This document shows positions 17,800 through 27,294 of a DNA stretch of 64,000 bases, piece by piece. The DNA is from Mucilaginibacter tundrae. Its GTDB lineage: Bacteria; Bacteroidota; Bacteroidia; Sphingobacteriales; Sphingobacteriaceae. The notes beneath the pieces were generated by a model, which saw nothing but the letters and a program-made list of their open reading frames with translations, was not told where the DNA came from and made no database searches. Numbering within the stretch: position 1 is the first letter of the stretch; every line of letters starts with the position of its first letter. The stretch covers positions 124,001 through 188,000 of the forward strand of contig NZ_JACCBZ010000001.1 of the NCBI RefSeq assembly GCF_013408825.1. Reading direction: 5' to 3'. The position numbers and the translations under genes are program-made.

Positions 17800-19167
17800 T
17801 TAGTTATTAATAGGTGCTACAAATTCTGTTGTTACGGTTTGTATTACTTTGTTCCCGCTTATCAATTGCAAACGGACATCCGTTTTAAAAGAGTGGATTT
17901 TGCTGCCGGGTATCAATACAAAAAACACGATTTTTATGTCATTGCCCTTGGTAATTATTCCCGGGGGCTGAATGTATTGTATTTTAATATCCGGATCTTC
18001 AGCCTTTAGTGTTACGGTGCGGCTAAAATTGGCCTTATTGGTGATATCAGCATTATAAATATTACTGATAAATCTATGAGGTTGCTCCTGGTATAACATG
18101 CCTGAACCACGCATTATCGTGATATCCATGTCGGTCCTGCTGAAGATAAAATAACAAAGCACTAACATTATGATAGTAATTACACTGCTATACCCAATCA
18201 TTCTAAGATTTAAGGATGGCTTCTTTTTTGAGCGGACCATATCCTCAGAGAAATAGCCGATCAGGTTACGTGGTTTATGGATCTTGTCCATTACTTCATC
18301 ACATGCATCAATACATGCTGTGCAATTAGTGCATTCCATTTGGGTGCCGTTTCGTATATCAATTCCGGTAGGGCAAACTGCAACACATAAACTACAATCA
18401 ACACAATCACCTTTTACTATAAGGCCTGTTTTATCTAATTTACCACGGGGCTCACCCCTTACCTCGTTATACGCGACAACCAGCGTATGTTCATCCATCA
18501 ATACCCCCTGCAACCTACCGTACGGGCAAATTACTGTGCATACCAGCTCCCTAACCTGGCTGTAAACCATATAAAACACGATAGTAAAAACACAGGCACT
18601 GCTAAAACCAACCCAATGGAGTGATATAGGCTCCAGAATAATTTTTAGCAAACTTTCTCTACCAATAATGTAGGCAAGGAATGTATTGGCTATCAGGAAT
18701 GATACCAGCAGGAATAAACCATGTTTTATAACCTTCTTCCTGATTTTCTCCTTATCCCAGGCAGCCGCATTCAATTTCTTTTGTTTATTACCATCCCCTT
18801 CTATCCAAACCTCTATCTTCCGAAAAACCATTTCCATAAAAATGGTTTGGGGGCAAATCCATCCGCAAAATATACGGCCAAACGCTACGGTAAATAAAAC
18901 TATGCACACTATAAGAACAAGCGAAGCGAGCATAAAAAGGTAGATGTCCTGCGGCCAAAATACCTGTCCTAATATTACAAAGTGCCTGTCAATTACATTT
19001 AAAAGTAGTAGCGGCTGACCCTTTATTTTTATGAATGGGCCACAAAAAAACAATACAAGGTATACATAGCTCAGCAGGCTGCGCCATTTATAATACGTCC
19101 CTTTCCGAATTAAAGGATACATCCATTTCCGTTCTCCATTATCTCGAGCCGCCAATAATCCGTTCAT
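17800..19167 (-). CDS. ccoG: cbb3 oxidase accessory ferredoxin-like protein CcoG/FixG
   Basis: 455 residues with four to five membrane segments. CGWICPQTIFMEMVFRK is at the cytoplasmic face, followed by a double 4Fe-4S ferredoxin core (CVDCSLCVAVCPTGID and CTNCTACIDACDEV, about 255-290) and a C-terminal Ig-like periplasmic domain. CcoG reduces copper during cbb3 oxidase maturation in characterised bacteria. It sits 8 bp after ccoP. Confidence 0.95.
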   Translation of the reverse strand: MNGLLAARDNGERKWMYPLIRKGTYYKWRSLLSYVYLVLFFCGPFIKIKGQPLLLLNVIDRHFVILGQVFWPQDIYLFMLASLVLIVCIVLFTVAFGRIFCGWICPQTIFMEMVFRKIEVWIEGDGNKQKKLNAAAWDKEKIRKKVIKHGLFLLVSFLIANTFLAYIIGRESLLKIILEPISLHWVGFSSACVFTIVFYMVYSQVRELVCTVICPYGRLQGVLMDEHTLVVAYNEVRGEPRGKLDKTGLIVKGDCVDCSLCVAVCPTGIDIRNGTQMECTNCTACIDACDEVMDKIHKPRNLIGYFSEDMVRSKKKPSLNLRMIGYSSVITIIMLVLCYFIFSRTDMDITIMRGSGMLYQEQPHRFISNIYNADITNKANFSRTVTLKAEDPDIKIQYIQPPGIITKGNDIKIVFFVLIPGSKIHSFKTDVRLQLISGNKVIQTVTTEFVAPINN

Positions 19168-19175
19168 GTAAGTAG

Positions 19176-20075
19176 TTAAAGAGAGGCCGTTTTTTTGTTG
19201 TCTTCAGGCTCCAGCACCCCTTGCGGTGCCTTTGCATTTGGCGGATTAGTTCCGTGTAAAGATTTGACGTAGTTAACTACTTCAGATATTTGTTTGGGAG
19301 ATAAAACTTTCTCCCAGGTTGGCATACCCTTGGTTAAAACACCATATTTAACAGTTTTAAATAAATCATTGATCTTGCCGCCATGTAACCAATAATCATC
19401 GGTTAAATTCGGGCCGACAACACCCTGCGCATGATCTCCATGGCAAGGCACACAATTTGTTTTAAAGATGGCCTGACCTGATGCGATAACCGCCGGATCA
19501 TGCGTTAATTTTACTGTATTTTCATCAACCTGGTTGGCGGCTTTGCTTAAATATAATTTATGCGCGATATCTGCCTCTACCATTTCAGTTTTATATTCTT
19601 CATACTGGTTTTGGCCGATATGAAAAACCTGGTAATTCAGCAAATAGCAAATAGCGAAGACGATAGTACCATAAAACAAATACATGAACCATGCAGGTAT
19701 TGGGTTATCCAGCTCTTGTATGCCATCATAAGCATGCTCAATTAGTATCTCCTTTTCTTCGGTTAAAGGCCTTAAAGAAAGTAGTTTTTGCCAAACCTCA
19801 CCTTTAGGTTTTCTTTCTTTAATCCTAACCGGGTTAAGTTCGGTTGCTATCTGTTCGTTGGTATAACCTTCATTTTTTAAGATGACTTTGGTCAAAACTT
19901 TCACGGCGCGTAAAATCACAAGCATCGCTATAACAAACATGATCAGCATTAGCATAATTGCTCCGTACCCGATATAGTTTTCTATGTTAGAAGGTATCAT
20001 GCTATGATCATCAGCAAGCACCGGTTGGCAGATGGTGCATAGGCCTAAAAGTAATATGGCACGTAAATATTTCAT
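19176..20075 (-). CDS. ccoP: cbb3 oxidase cytochrome c subunit CcoP (single haem)
   Basis: 299 residues. A signal-like N-terminus is followed by two membrane segments (about 35-60 and 130-150) and one class I cytochrome c domain with CVPCHG (about 208-213). The proteobacterial CcoP carries two haems; this one shows only one CxxCH motif, as is usual in Bacteroidota. It passes electrons to the CcoN-CcoO fusion. It overlaps the ccoQ stop by four bases. Confidence 0.93.
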   Translation of the reverse strand: MKYLRAILLLGLCTICQPVLADDHSMIPSNIENYIGYGAIMLMLIMFVIAMLVILRAVKVLTKVILKNEGYTNEQIATELNPVRIKERKPKGEVWQKLLSLRPLTEEKEILIEHAYDGIQELDNPIPAWFMYLFYGTIVFAICYLLNYQVFHIGQNQYEEYKTEMVEADIAHKLYLSKAANQVDENTVKLTHDPAVIASGQAIFKTNCVPCHGDHAQGVVGPNLTDDYWLHGGKINDLFKTVKYGVLTKGMPTWEKVLSPKQISEVVNYVKSLHGTNPPNAKAPQGVLEPEDNKKTASL

Positions 20076-20263
20076 GATATTAAAGGTTGATTTGAATCAG
20101 TGGTTCCATCATCTAAAGGTAGATCGCTCATGCGATCCACATGCTGTTTTTTGGTGATATAAAGCAGGAAGGATACTACTATAAAGAACACCAGGAATAT
20201 CCAAAGCGAGAAGATCAAATATATTTGCTCTCCTGAAACGTCTTTTACAAATTGATCAAACAT
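20072..20263 (-). CDS. ccoQ: cbb3 oxidase small subunit CcoQ/FixQ
   Basis: 63 residues with a single membrane helix (about 15-37) ending in YITKKQHVDRMSDLPLDDG, typical of Bacteroidota CcoQ. It lies 7 bp after ccoNO and overlaps ccoP. CcoQ stabilises the cbb3 complex. Confidence 0.85.
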   Translation of the reverse strand: MFDQFVKDVSGEQIYLIFSLWIFLVFFIVVSFLLYITKKQHVDRMSDLPLDDGTTDSNQPLIS

Positions 20264-20270
20264 GGTTGTA

Positions 20271-22391
20271 TTATTTAATGGGTGTTTTATCTGCTTTAAT
20301 ATCCTGACCTAATCTTTGCAAATAAGCTGTAATAGCAATGATCTCTTTTCTGCTTGACACTTTTATATGGTTTGCTGAAAGATCGGCGGCAATTCCTTTT
20401 GCTTGTATGTCCAGATCATGATTAGCCTTATATTCATATCCAACACGGTAAGGAACCCCAATTTTACGCATCGCGTTTATTTTAGCGATCGTTGTGGTAG
20501 TATCCAGGTCTTGTGTGATCAACCAATCATAATCAGGCATTATACTTCCCGACGACATTAAACGCGGATCCATCAGGTGATTATAGTGCCATGCGTTGGG
20601 GTATTTACCGCCTATTCTCGCCAAATCAGGCCCTTTTCTTTCGGACCCCCACAAGAACGGGTGGTCATAAACAAATTCTCCGGCTTTACTATACTCACCA
20701 TAACGCTCAGTTTCAGACCTGAACGGACGAACGGTTTGTGAGTGACAGCCCATGCAGCCTTCTCTAATGTATATATCGCGCCCCTGGAGTTCCAACGGAG
20801 TATAAGGCTTTACGCTGGCAATAGTTGGGATGTTTGATGCTATTGTTAAAGTGGGCATTAACTCCACAAACGAGCCTATCAAAATAACTAATAAGGCAGC
20901 GATCATAAACTGTATTGGGCGGCGTTCAAGCCGGCGGTGCCAGCTATTTTCTTTTGGTATTGTATTCACCGGCGCCAAAGGCATTGCCTGTGCGGGCTCA
21001 TTAGCTAATAGTTTACCTTGTAAAGCCGTACGGGTTAAATTGTACGCCATTACTATTACGCCAAACAAGTACATTCCCCCACCCAATGACCGGGTTACCC
21101 ACATCGGGATAATACGAAGTACGGTTTCCAGGAAGCTATATTTTAATATACCTTCAGGTGTAAATTCCTTAAGCATCAATCCTTGTGTAAAACCTGCCCA
21201 GTAAAGCGGGATCACATAAAAAAGTATGCCTAGTGTACCGATCCAAAAATGGAAAGACGCGAGTTTTTTTGAGTAAAGCTCTGTCTTATAAATGCGTGGT
21301 ATCAGCCAATATAGGATAGCGAATGTTAAAAAACCGTTCCATCCCAATGCGCCAACATGCACGTGTGCGATGATCCAATCGGTAAAATGCGCTACGGCAT
21401 TTATTTGCTTTAAGGATAGCATTGGCCCTTCAAAAGTTGCCATACCGTAGGCAGTTAAACCAACCACCATAAATTTAAGTACAACATCATCGCGAACCTT
21501 ATCCCATGCACCACGTAATGTTAACAGGCCATTTATCATACCACCCCAACTTGGCGCTATCAGCATAATTGAAAATGCTACACCTAATGATTGTGCCCAG
21601 CCTGGTAATGTTGAATATAACAAATGGTGAGGCCCGGCCCAGATGTAAATAAATATGAGCGCCCAAAAGTGCAGAATACTTAATTTATAAGAATAAATAG
21701 GGCGATTAGCCATTTTAGGCAGGAAATAGTACATCATCCCCAAATAAGGGGTCGTCAAGAAAAACGCTACCGCGTTATGCCCATACCACCATTGTACCAG
21801 CGCATCCTGTACACCGGCGTATATCATGTAGCTTTTCCAAAAAGTAACAGGTATTTCGGCTGAGTTTACGATGTGTAATACCGCGATAGTAACAAATGTG
21901 GCTATGTAAAACCAAATGGCAACATACAAGTGCCGCTCTCGTCGTTTGATAATTGTGCCGAACATGTTGATGCCGAAAACCACCCAAATAATGGTTATCG
22001 CAATATCAATGGGCCACTCCAGTTCAGCATATTCATGAGAGGTAGTTATGCCCAATGGTAAAGTAATTAAAGCGCTTATAATAATTAGTTGCCAGCCCCA
22101 AAAATGTATAGCACTTAGGGTATCGCTAAACATACGGGCTTTGAGTAAACGCTGCAAAGAGTAGTATACCCCCATAAAAATAGCGTTACCAACAAAGGCA
22201 AAAATCACCGCATTGGTATGCAATGGCCTTATCCTGCCGAATGTACCATATTGGGTCATATTGGCGGCAGGGTGAAATAGCTGAATAGCGAGAAGAAGGC
22301 CAATGCTCATGCCGGCTATACCCCAGATTACGGTTGCTATACCGAAATTCCGGACGATCTTGTTGTCATAGTAAAAATTTTCAGGCTGCAT
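20271..22391 (-). CDS. ccoN: cbb3 oxidase fused subunits I and II (CcoN-CcoO)
   Basis: 706 residues. The first about 480 are the 12-helix haem-copper oxidase subunit CcoN, with haem/CuB ligands in RPLHTNAVIF, WWYGHNAVAFF and AHVHVGALGWNG. The rest is the CcoO cytochrome c domain, anchored by one helix (about 505-525) and carrying CMGCHSQ (about 553). The fusion is common in this phylum. The enzyme reduces oxygen to water with high affinity and pumps protons. A 77-bp gap separates it from ccoS. Confidence 0.96.
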   Translation of the reverse strand: MQPENFYYDNKIVRNFGIATVIWGIAGMSIGLLLAIQLFHPAANMTQYGTFGRIRPLHTNAVIFAFVGNAIFMGVYYSLQRLLKARMFSDTLSAIHFWGWQLIIISALITLPLGITTSHEYAELEWPIDIAITIIWVVFGINMFGTIIKRRERHLYVAIWFYIATFVTIAVLHIVNSAEIPVTFWKSYMIYAGVQDALVQWWYGHNAVAFFLTTPYLGMMYYFLPKMANRPIYSYKLSILHFWALIFIYIWAGPHHLLYSTLPGWAQSLGVAFSIMLIAPSWGGMINGLLTLRGAWDKVRDDVVLKFMVVGLTAYGMATFEGPMLSLKQINAVAHFTDWIIAHVHVGALGWNGFLTFAILYWLIPRIYKTELYSKKLASFHFWIGTLGILFYVIPLYWAGFTQGLMLKEFTPEGILKYSFLETVLRIIPMWVTRSLGGGMYLFGVIVMAYNLTRTALQGKLLANEPAQAMPLAPVNTIPKENSWHRRLERRPIQFMIAALLVILIGSFVELMPTLTIASNIPTIASVKPYTPLELQGRDIYIREGCMGCHSQTVRPFRSETERYGEYSKAGEFVYDHPFLWGSERKGPDLARIGGKYPNAWHYNHLMDPRLMSSGSIMPDYDWLITQDLDTTTTIAKINAMRKIGVPYRVGYEYKANHDLDIQAKGIAADLSANHIKVSSRKEIIAITAYLQRLGQDIKADKTPIK

Positions 22392-22468
22392 AAAGTGATT
22401 GTTATGGGTGTAAAATTATTGTAGTAGGGTTTGACAGAGAATGACGACTGTTAATCAGGAAGATGATA

Positions 22469-22669
22469 TCAGTCACTTTTTTCTTCCTGTTTCGTTATCA
22501 TATCATTCATTATATCCGAGGGTACATTGTCATTATCATCCAAAAGAATGCGTATAGATGGTGTGTATAGATCATCATTTTGACCGCTTTTTTGAGCCCA
22601 AAAGAAAGCTCCCAGGAAAATAAGCGCAAGCAGTACACTACAGCCTATCAGGAAATAAATTATGCTCAT
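22469..22669 (-). CDS. ccoS: cbb3 oxidase maturation protein CcoS
   Basis: 66 residues with one N-terminal helix (about 3-25, YFLIGCSVLLALIFLGAFFW) and a short polar tail, typical of CcoS. Its start overlaps the ccoI stop by four bases. CcoS is needed for cofactor insertion into CcoN. Confidence 0.88.
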   Translation of the reverse strand: MSIIYFLIGCSVLLALIFLGAFFWAQKSGQNDDLYTPSIRILLDDNDNVPSDIMNDMITKQEEKSD

Positions 22670-25056
22670 AATAGATGTCGTTTTTTTGCAGCCAAATGTG
22701 TTGCCAGCGTTGTGAATGAAATAATAGTAACCGTACTTAAAGGCATTAAAACCGCGGCTATTAATGGTGATAGCCTGCCGGTTACCGCATAGCTTAATCC
22801 AATAAGATTATAGATCAGGGAAATGATAAATGAAACGTGAATAATATTTACCGCGTCTTTGGAGAATAGCAGGAACGATGGTAATTTTTCAAATGATCTT
22901 CCATCTATTATGGCATCGCTGCCTGGTGAAAAGTTGTTTACATTGTCAGTTACGGCTATGCCAAGGTCACTTTGTTTTAGTGCGCCCGAATCGTTAAGGC
23001 CATCGCCTATCATCATCACTTTATGCCCTTTTTCCTGCATTGACCGGATAACATCCAATTTTCCCTGGGGCGATTGATTGAAATGCATATTTTCAGGATG
23101 CCTGAAAAATCGCAGGAGACCGTCTCTTTCGTGATCCTGATCTCCGGAAAGAAGTAGCAAATCATAACTTGAATTTAATTTTGTTATTTGATCCATACCG
23201 TCACGATAATTATGTTTAATTGAGAAGTATCCGAGATAATGGCCATCAATTAAAATATGTATGGCTGTAATGCCAGGCGTTTCTTTAAAGTAACCGAAAA
23301 CCAGATCCCCACTCCCGATTTTTAGTTGATGGTCCGATATTGTAGCTACAATGCCTTTACCGGCAAACTCAGTATAATGACTAACAGGCAGCCTATAGTT
23401 TTTACCCAAATAATTACATATCATTCTAGATAAAGGATGTATAGAATTAATACAAGTACTGTAGATCAATAGCTTTTCAAGCGTGGTTAGATCACCATTT
23501 AGCTCAACACCATTTGAATCGCCATTGGTGATAGTGCCGGTTTTATCCATTACGATGGTATCTATACCGGCCATTTGCTCCACAACCCTGGCACTTTTTA
23601 AATAAAACAGATTTTTATCGAAAATACTTAGCGCAGCCGCCATTGTAAATGGGGTGCTAAGTGCCAACGCGCAAGGGCAGGCAACTATTAGTACCGCGGT
23701 AAATGCCGCCAAACCTTTGCTTGCATTAAAAGGCAGCCACAACAGCAGCGAGCCAAAAGCGATTACCAACAGTACGATGGTAAAATACTTGCTTATTTTT
23801 TCATTAAATGTTTGGTTATCGCCGTCTTTCTTTCTCGTAAAAGCTTCGTTATTCCATAGTTGGGTTAAATAACTTTGAGATACGGACTTTACCACCTCAA
23901 GTTCAATTGCCTCACCGGTTTGTCGGCCTCCTGCATAAATTATTTCACCGAGGGTTTTACTAATGGCAATAGATTCGCCGGTTACAAAACTAAAATCTAT
24001 CATCGCACGGCCTTTTAATAAAATGGCATCGGCCGGTATAATCTCGTTGTGCCTGATAATGATACGCTGACCTGTTTGTAGATGAGCTAAAGGCACCGGC
24101 TTTTCAATATCATTAATTATTATGTTTACTGCTACGGGGAAAAACGACCTGTAATCGCGCTCAAACGAAATATGGTAGTAGGTTTTCTTTTGCACATATT
24201 TGCCTATCAGCAGAAAGAAAACCAAACCGCAAAGTGTATCAGTAAAACCGGGATCATTATTTATGGCAACATCAACAACAGAGCGTATAAATAACACCGC
24301 GACCCCTAAAGCCAGCGGAAAATCAATATTCAATACTTTAATGCGCAGATTTTGCCACGCCGAAATGAAGTAGCCCCATCCGCTGTAAAATACTACAGGC
24401 AATGCAAACAATAAATTAACCCATCCGAAGAAATGTTTAAAAGTTTGTTCGTAAACTGAGATACCAAAGTATTCAGGAAAACTTAATAGCATCACATTTC
24501 CAAAACAAAATCCAGCAACTGCGATTTTTTGCACCAGGTTATCCTTGGCCGGTGAATTTTGCTTTTTAATAATATCCTGTAAGCTAATAACAGGTTCGTA
24601 ACCTATGTTGTATAACAGTTCAACCAATTGCTGTAAATTGAGTTGATGGTGATTGTACCTTACATTTAATTGTTTTTTTAAAAAATCGACCTTACCGTAA
24701 TGTATGGCCGGGTTCATTTTATTAAGTTTTTCCAAGAGCCACAAGCATGAGCTGCAATGGATTTGTGGTATGTAAAATGTGACTATAGTGATGTTATCAT
24801 CCTTATAATCTATTAATTCATTTATGATGTCCGGCTGATTTAGGTAATCGAATCGCTTGTCTACATGCGCCCTGCTAACGCCTGGATGATCATTGTACGA
24901 ATAATAATTACACAGTTTACTTTCCGACAAAACCTCGAAAACGCTTTTACAACCAAAACAACAGAATTGCTTTTCTTCCACAAAATAGGCCGGAGTTAAG
25001 CAGTCATCTCCGCAATGGTAGCATGTTGTTTTTTCAATACTTGCAGTTTGGTTCAT
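22666..25056 (-). CDS. ccoI: Copper-transporting P-type ATPase CcoI/FixI
   Basis: 796 residues. The N-terminus has a Cys-rich zinc-finger-like CYHCGDDC and FCCFGC, then a metal-binding domain with HCSSC (about 100). Eight membrane helices follow, with the actuator TGES, the ion-path CPC (about 460), phosphorylation motif DKTGT (about 503) and GDGLND near the C-terminus. CcoI supplies copper to the cbb3 oxidase. It is the first gene of the cbb3 transcription unit, with an FNR-like box centred 78 bp ahead of its start. Confidence 0.95.
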   Translation of the reverse strand: MNQTASIEKTTCYHCGDDCLTPAYFVEEKQFCCFGCKSVFEVLSESKLCNYYSYNDHPGVSRAHVDKRFDYLNQPDIINELIDYKDDNITIVTFYIPQIHCSSCLWLLEKLNKMNPAIHYGKVDFLKKQLNVRYNHHQLNLQQLVELLYNIGYEPVISLQDIIKKQNSPAKDNLVQKIAVAGFCFGNVMLLSFPEYFGISVYEQTFKHFFGWVNLLFALPVVFYSGWGYFISAWQNLRIKVLNIDFPLALGVAVLFIRSVVDVAINNDPGFTDTLCGLVFFLLIGKYVQKKTYYHISFERDYRSFFPVAVNIIINDIEKPVPLAHLQTGQRIIIRHNEIIPADAILLKGRAMIDFSFVTGESIAISKTLGEIIYAGGRQTGEAIELEVVKSVSQSYLTQLWNNEAFTRKKDGDNQTFNEKISKYFTIVLLVIAFGSLLLWLPFNASKGLAAFTAVLIVACPCALALSTPFTMAAALSIFDKNLFYLKSARVVEQMAGIDTIVMDKTGTITNGDSNGVELNGDLTTLEKLLIYSTCINSIHPLSRMICNYLGKNYRLPVSHYTEFAGKGIVATISDHQLKIGSGDLVFGYFKETPGITAIHILIDGHYLGYFSIKHNYRDGMDQITKLNSSYDLLLLSGDQDHERDGLLRFFRHPENMHFNQSPQGKLDVIRSMQEKGHKVMMIGDGLNDSGALKQSDLGIAVTDNVNNFSPGSDAIIDGRSFEKLPSFLLFSKDAVNIIHVSFIISLIYNLIGLSYAVTGRLSPLIAAVLMPLSTVTIISFTTLATHLAAKKRHLL

Positions 25057-25128
25057 CCTGGATATTTTAACATTCCAAAGCTGCTGCCTTATGGGCAGTT
25101 AAAGAATGATAAATTACTTGCGAAAAGG

Positions 25129-25140
25129 TGATCTTCGTCA
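25129..25140. promoter_or_regulatory. FNR-like box between ccoI and the divergent Cys-rich gene
   Basis: TGATCTTCGTCA is TGAT-N4-GTCA, one base from the palindrome. Centred 78 bp before ccoI and 57 bp before the gene at 25191, it could serve both. Confidence 0.5.
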
Positions 25141-25190
25141 ATTTTTGTATGGTTCCACGAAAGTAGTTTTGGCATACTTAACATTTAATT

Positions 25191-26972
25191 ATGGCTCACA
25201 CATTTCATATACCTGTTTTAGGCTTAGGCTACTCCATCGATACACCGTTAAAAGTTGCCCGCTATGGCATATCATCAGTTGTTTCAATAGTGGATGATGA
25301 ATTGATAGAACGGATGCGGGAATATCATTCCAGAAAAAACAATATCGATTTTAAACCAATAAACAAATCGGTGGACGATTACCGGGCAAAGCGAATAACC
25401 GGGTATTTGAACCTGATAGATGAATTGGTGTATAATCAGTTCACAAAATTGAAAAATGAGCCCTTTGAAATTGGCAGCGAAATCTGTCGCTATTTTGAAT
25501 TATTGCCCGAAGACTCGCAATTAGGACAAGGTTATGATTTGATGATGGAATACCCTGAGAATGTACGCAAAAGTATTTTTCAAACTATATTACGAGAAAA
25601 GATGACCGCCGGTGTTATTGATGTTAACATTATGGCTAAAGTTGACAAGCTGAACTATGCAGCTGATGGATCATCAACGGGAGAAGAGAATACTGATGCC
25701 CTGGCTGCATTTCGGGGCTTTGCAAATAGTAACCTACAATCGTCGGTAATATTATCTGCCGGGATGAACCCAAGGTTATATAGCTACATAGAAACCTTCA
25801 CTGATTTTTATCCCGATAAAGCAGGCGATTTAAAGAAAAAGATTGTATTAAAAGTAAGTGACTTTCGCTCCGCATTTATACAGGCAAAATTTTTGGCAAA
25901 AAAGGGCCTGTGGGTATCGGAGTTTCGCGTTGAATCAGGTTTAAATTGCGGCGGCCATGCTTTTGCCACCGAAGGTTATTTATTAGGCCCGATACTGGAA
26001 GAATTTAAAACCCGGCGGGAAGAGATGTATAATGAATTATTTGGCCCTTACCAGTTAGCGTTACTGACCAAAGGGATATCAATTGAGAAAAAACCATCGC
26101 AAAGGATAAGCGCGCAAGGTGGAATAGGTACTGCAGAAGAGAATAAATTTTTTCTTGACCATTACAACTTAGACGCGACTGGATGGGGAAGCCCATTTTT
26201 ATTAGTGCCTGAGGCAACTAATGTCGACGAGGCCACGCTTAAACAGCTTACCGGTGCAGAAGAGGACGATTTTTATATAAGCGATGCTTCGCCATTGGGT
26301 ATTTTGTTCAACAATTTCAAAAGCAGTTCAATAAATACCCAACGCATTGAGCGCATGGCCAAAGGCAGACCGGGAAGCCCTTGTACAAAGAAATACTTAT
26401 GTACTAATACAGAGTTTACTGATGTGCCAATATGTACAGCATCAAGAGAATACCAAAACCTGAAGATAAAGCAACTGAAAGCTCAACAATTGCCTGAGGA
26501 TGAATATAAAGCGAAATTTGACTCCGCTACCGAAAAAATATGCTTGTGTGAAGGGCTATGCTCTGCCGTATATCTTAAACTGGATATTATTAAACCAAAA
26601 GAAAACAAAGCGGTATCAATATGCCCCGGCCCAAACCTGGCTTACTTTAAAAGGACATACTCATTAGAGGAGATGGTTAAACATATTTATGGGGCAGTTG
26701 ATCTTTTAGATAAGGTTAACCGGCCCCATATTTTTATAAAAGAGCTCAATTTATATATTGATTACCTGAAAACCGACATGCAAAAACACCTGAAGGATTT
26801 GAGTGATAAAAAACGAAAAAGCCTAAACAATTTCAAAACTCAATTGCAACAGGGAATAAACTATTATAAGGAACTGGTAAACGAATTGCCAAATCAAACG
26901 CCTGATTTTTTAAATAAATGGTTCAGTGAATTGATGCAATCAGAAAATATATTAAACCACATCGCGATCTAA
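25191..26972 (+). CDS. Conserved-looking Cys-rich protein of unknown function, divergent from the cbb3 operon
   Basis: 593 residues, no signal peptide or membrane helix. The N-terminus (FHIPVLGLGYSIDTPLKVAR) and a middle block (ESGLNCGGHAFATEGYLLGP, about 250-268) recall TIM-barrel FMN enzymes of the nitronate monooxygenase type, but I cannot confirm this. The C-terminal third holds seven cysteines in three groups (398, 404, 415; 451, 453, 457; 478), which could bind iron-sulfur or zinc. A charged coiled-coil-like tail ends the protein. It shares an FNR-like box with ccoI and has its own terminator, so it is probably a redox protein used under low oxygen. Confidence 0.75.
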   Translation: MAHTFHIPVLGLGYSIDTPLKVARYGISSVVSIVDDELIERMREYHSRKNNIDFKPINKSVDDYRAKRITGYLNLIDELVYNQFTKLKNEPFEIGSEICRYFELLPEDSQLGQGYDLMMEYPENVRKSIFQTILREKMTAGVIDVNIMAKVDKLNYAADGSSTGEENTDALAAFRGFANSNLQSSVILSAGMNPRLYSYIETFTDFYPDKAGDLKKKIVLKVSDFRSAFIQAKFLAKKGLWVSEFRVESGLNCGGHAFATEGYLLGPILEEFKTRREEMYNELFGPYQLALLTKGISIEKKPSQRISAQGGIGTAEENKFFLDHYNLDATGWGSPFLLVPEATNVDEATLKQLTGAEEDDFYISDASPLGILFNNFKSSSINTQRIERMAKGRPGSPCTKKYLCTNTEFTDVPICTASREYQNLKIKQLKAQQLPEDEYKAKFDSATEKICLCEGLCSAVYLKLDIIKPKENKAVSICPGPNLAYFKRTYSLEEMVKHIYGAVDLLDKVNRPHIFIKELNLYIDYLKTDMQKHLKDLSDKKRKSLNNFKTQLQQGINYYKELVNELPNQTPDFLNKWFSELMQSENILNHIAI

Positions 26973-26974
26973 CA

Positions 26975-27013
26975 TAAAATAAGGCGATCCAAATAATGAA
27001 TCGCCTTATTTTA
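26975..27013 (+). terminator. Terminator of the Cys-rich gene
   Basis: A perfect 14-bp stem (TAAAATAAGGCGAT and its complement) with an 11-base loop and A/T flanks, directly after the stop codon at 26972. Likely bidirectional, also protecting against read-through from the xfp side. Confidence 0.75.
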
Positions 27014-27081
27014 AAGTCAAAATATTAGACTTTATTTTCTTAGCCCGATGTATGGTATACCTGGTCATAATAACCATATTT

Positions 27082-27243
27082 TCATAGTATGCCGATACAC
27101 AACAAGTTTTGCTTTAACTCATCGACGCAAAGCATATGCGAACCTGATAAAAATCCCAATCCGCCGCTATATATTTTAGCGCTCGGTCAACGGCTAATTC
27201 CATAGAGTAATAAGCCACCCTAGTATTGTATTTTTCATTCTGC
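27082..27243 (-). pseudogene. Remnant of an alpha-glucan (glycogen) phosphorylase
   Basis: On the minus strand the translation RVAYYSMELAVDRAL, then after a one-base frame change KIYSGGLGFLSGSHM, matches the highly conserved N-terminal block of alpha-glucan phosphorylases (VAYFSMEY... IYSGGLGVLAGDH). A TGA closes it at 27082. Only about 50 codons remain, directly downstream of xfp. It is the tail of a former phosphorylase-phosphoketolase-acetate kinase gene group, now broken. Confidence 0.7.
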
Positions 27244-27294
27244 GTATAGTCAATCCTGTCTGGTGGTCATATTTATTACGTTAGCTGATCTGTC

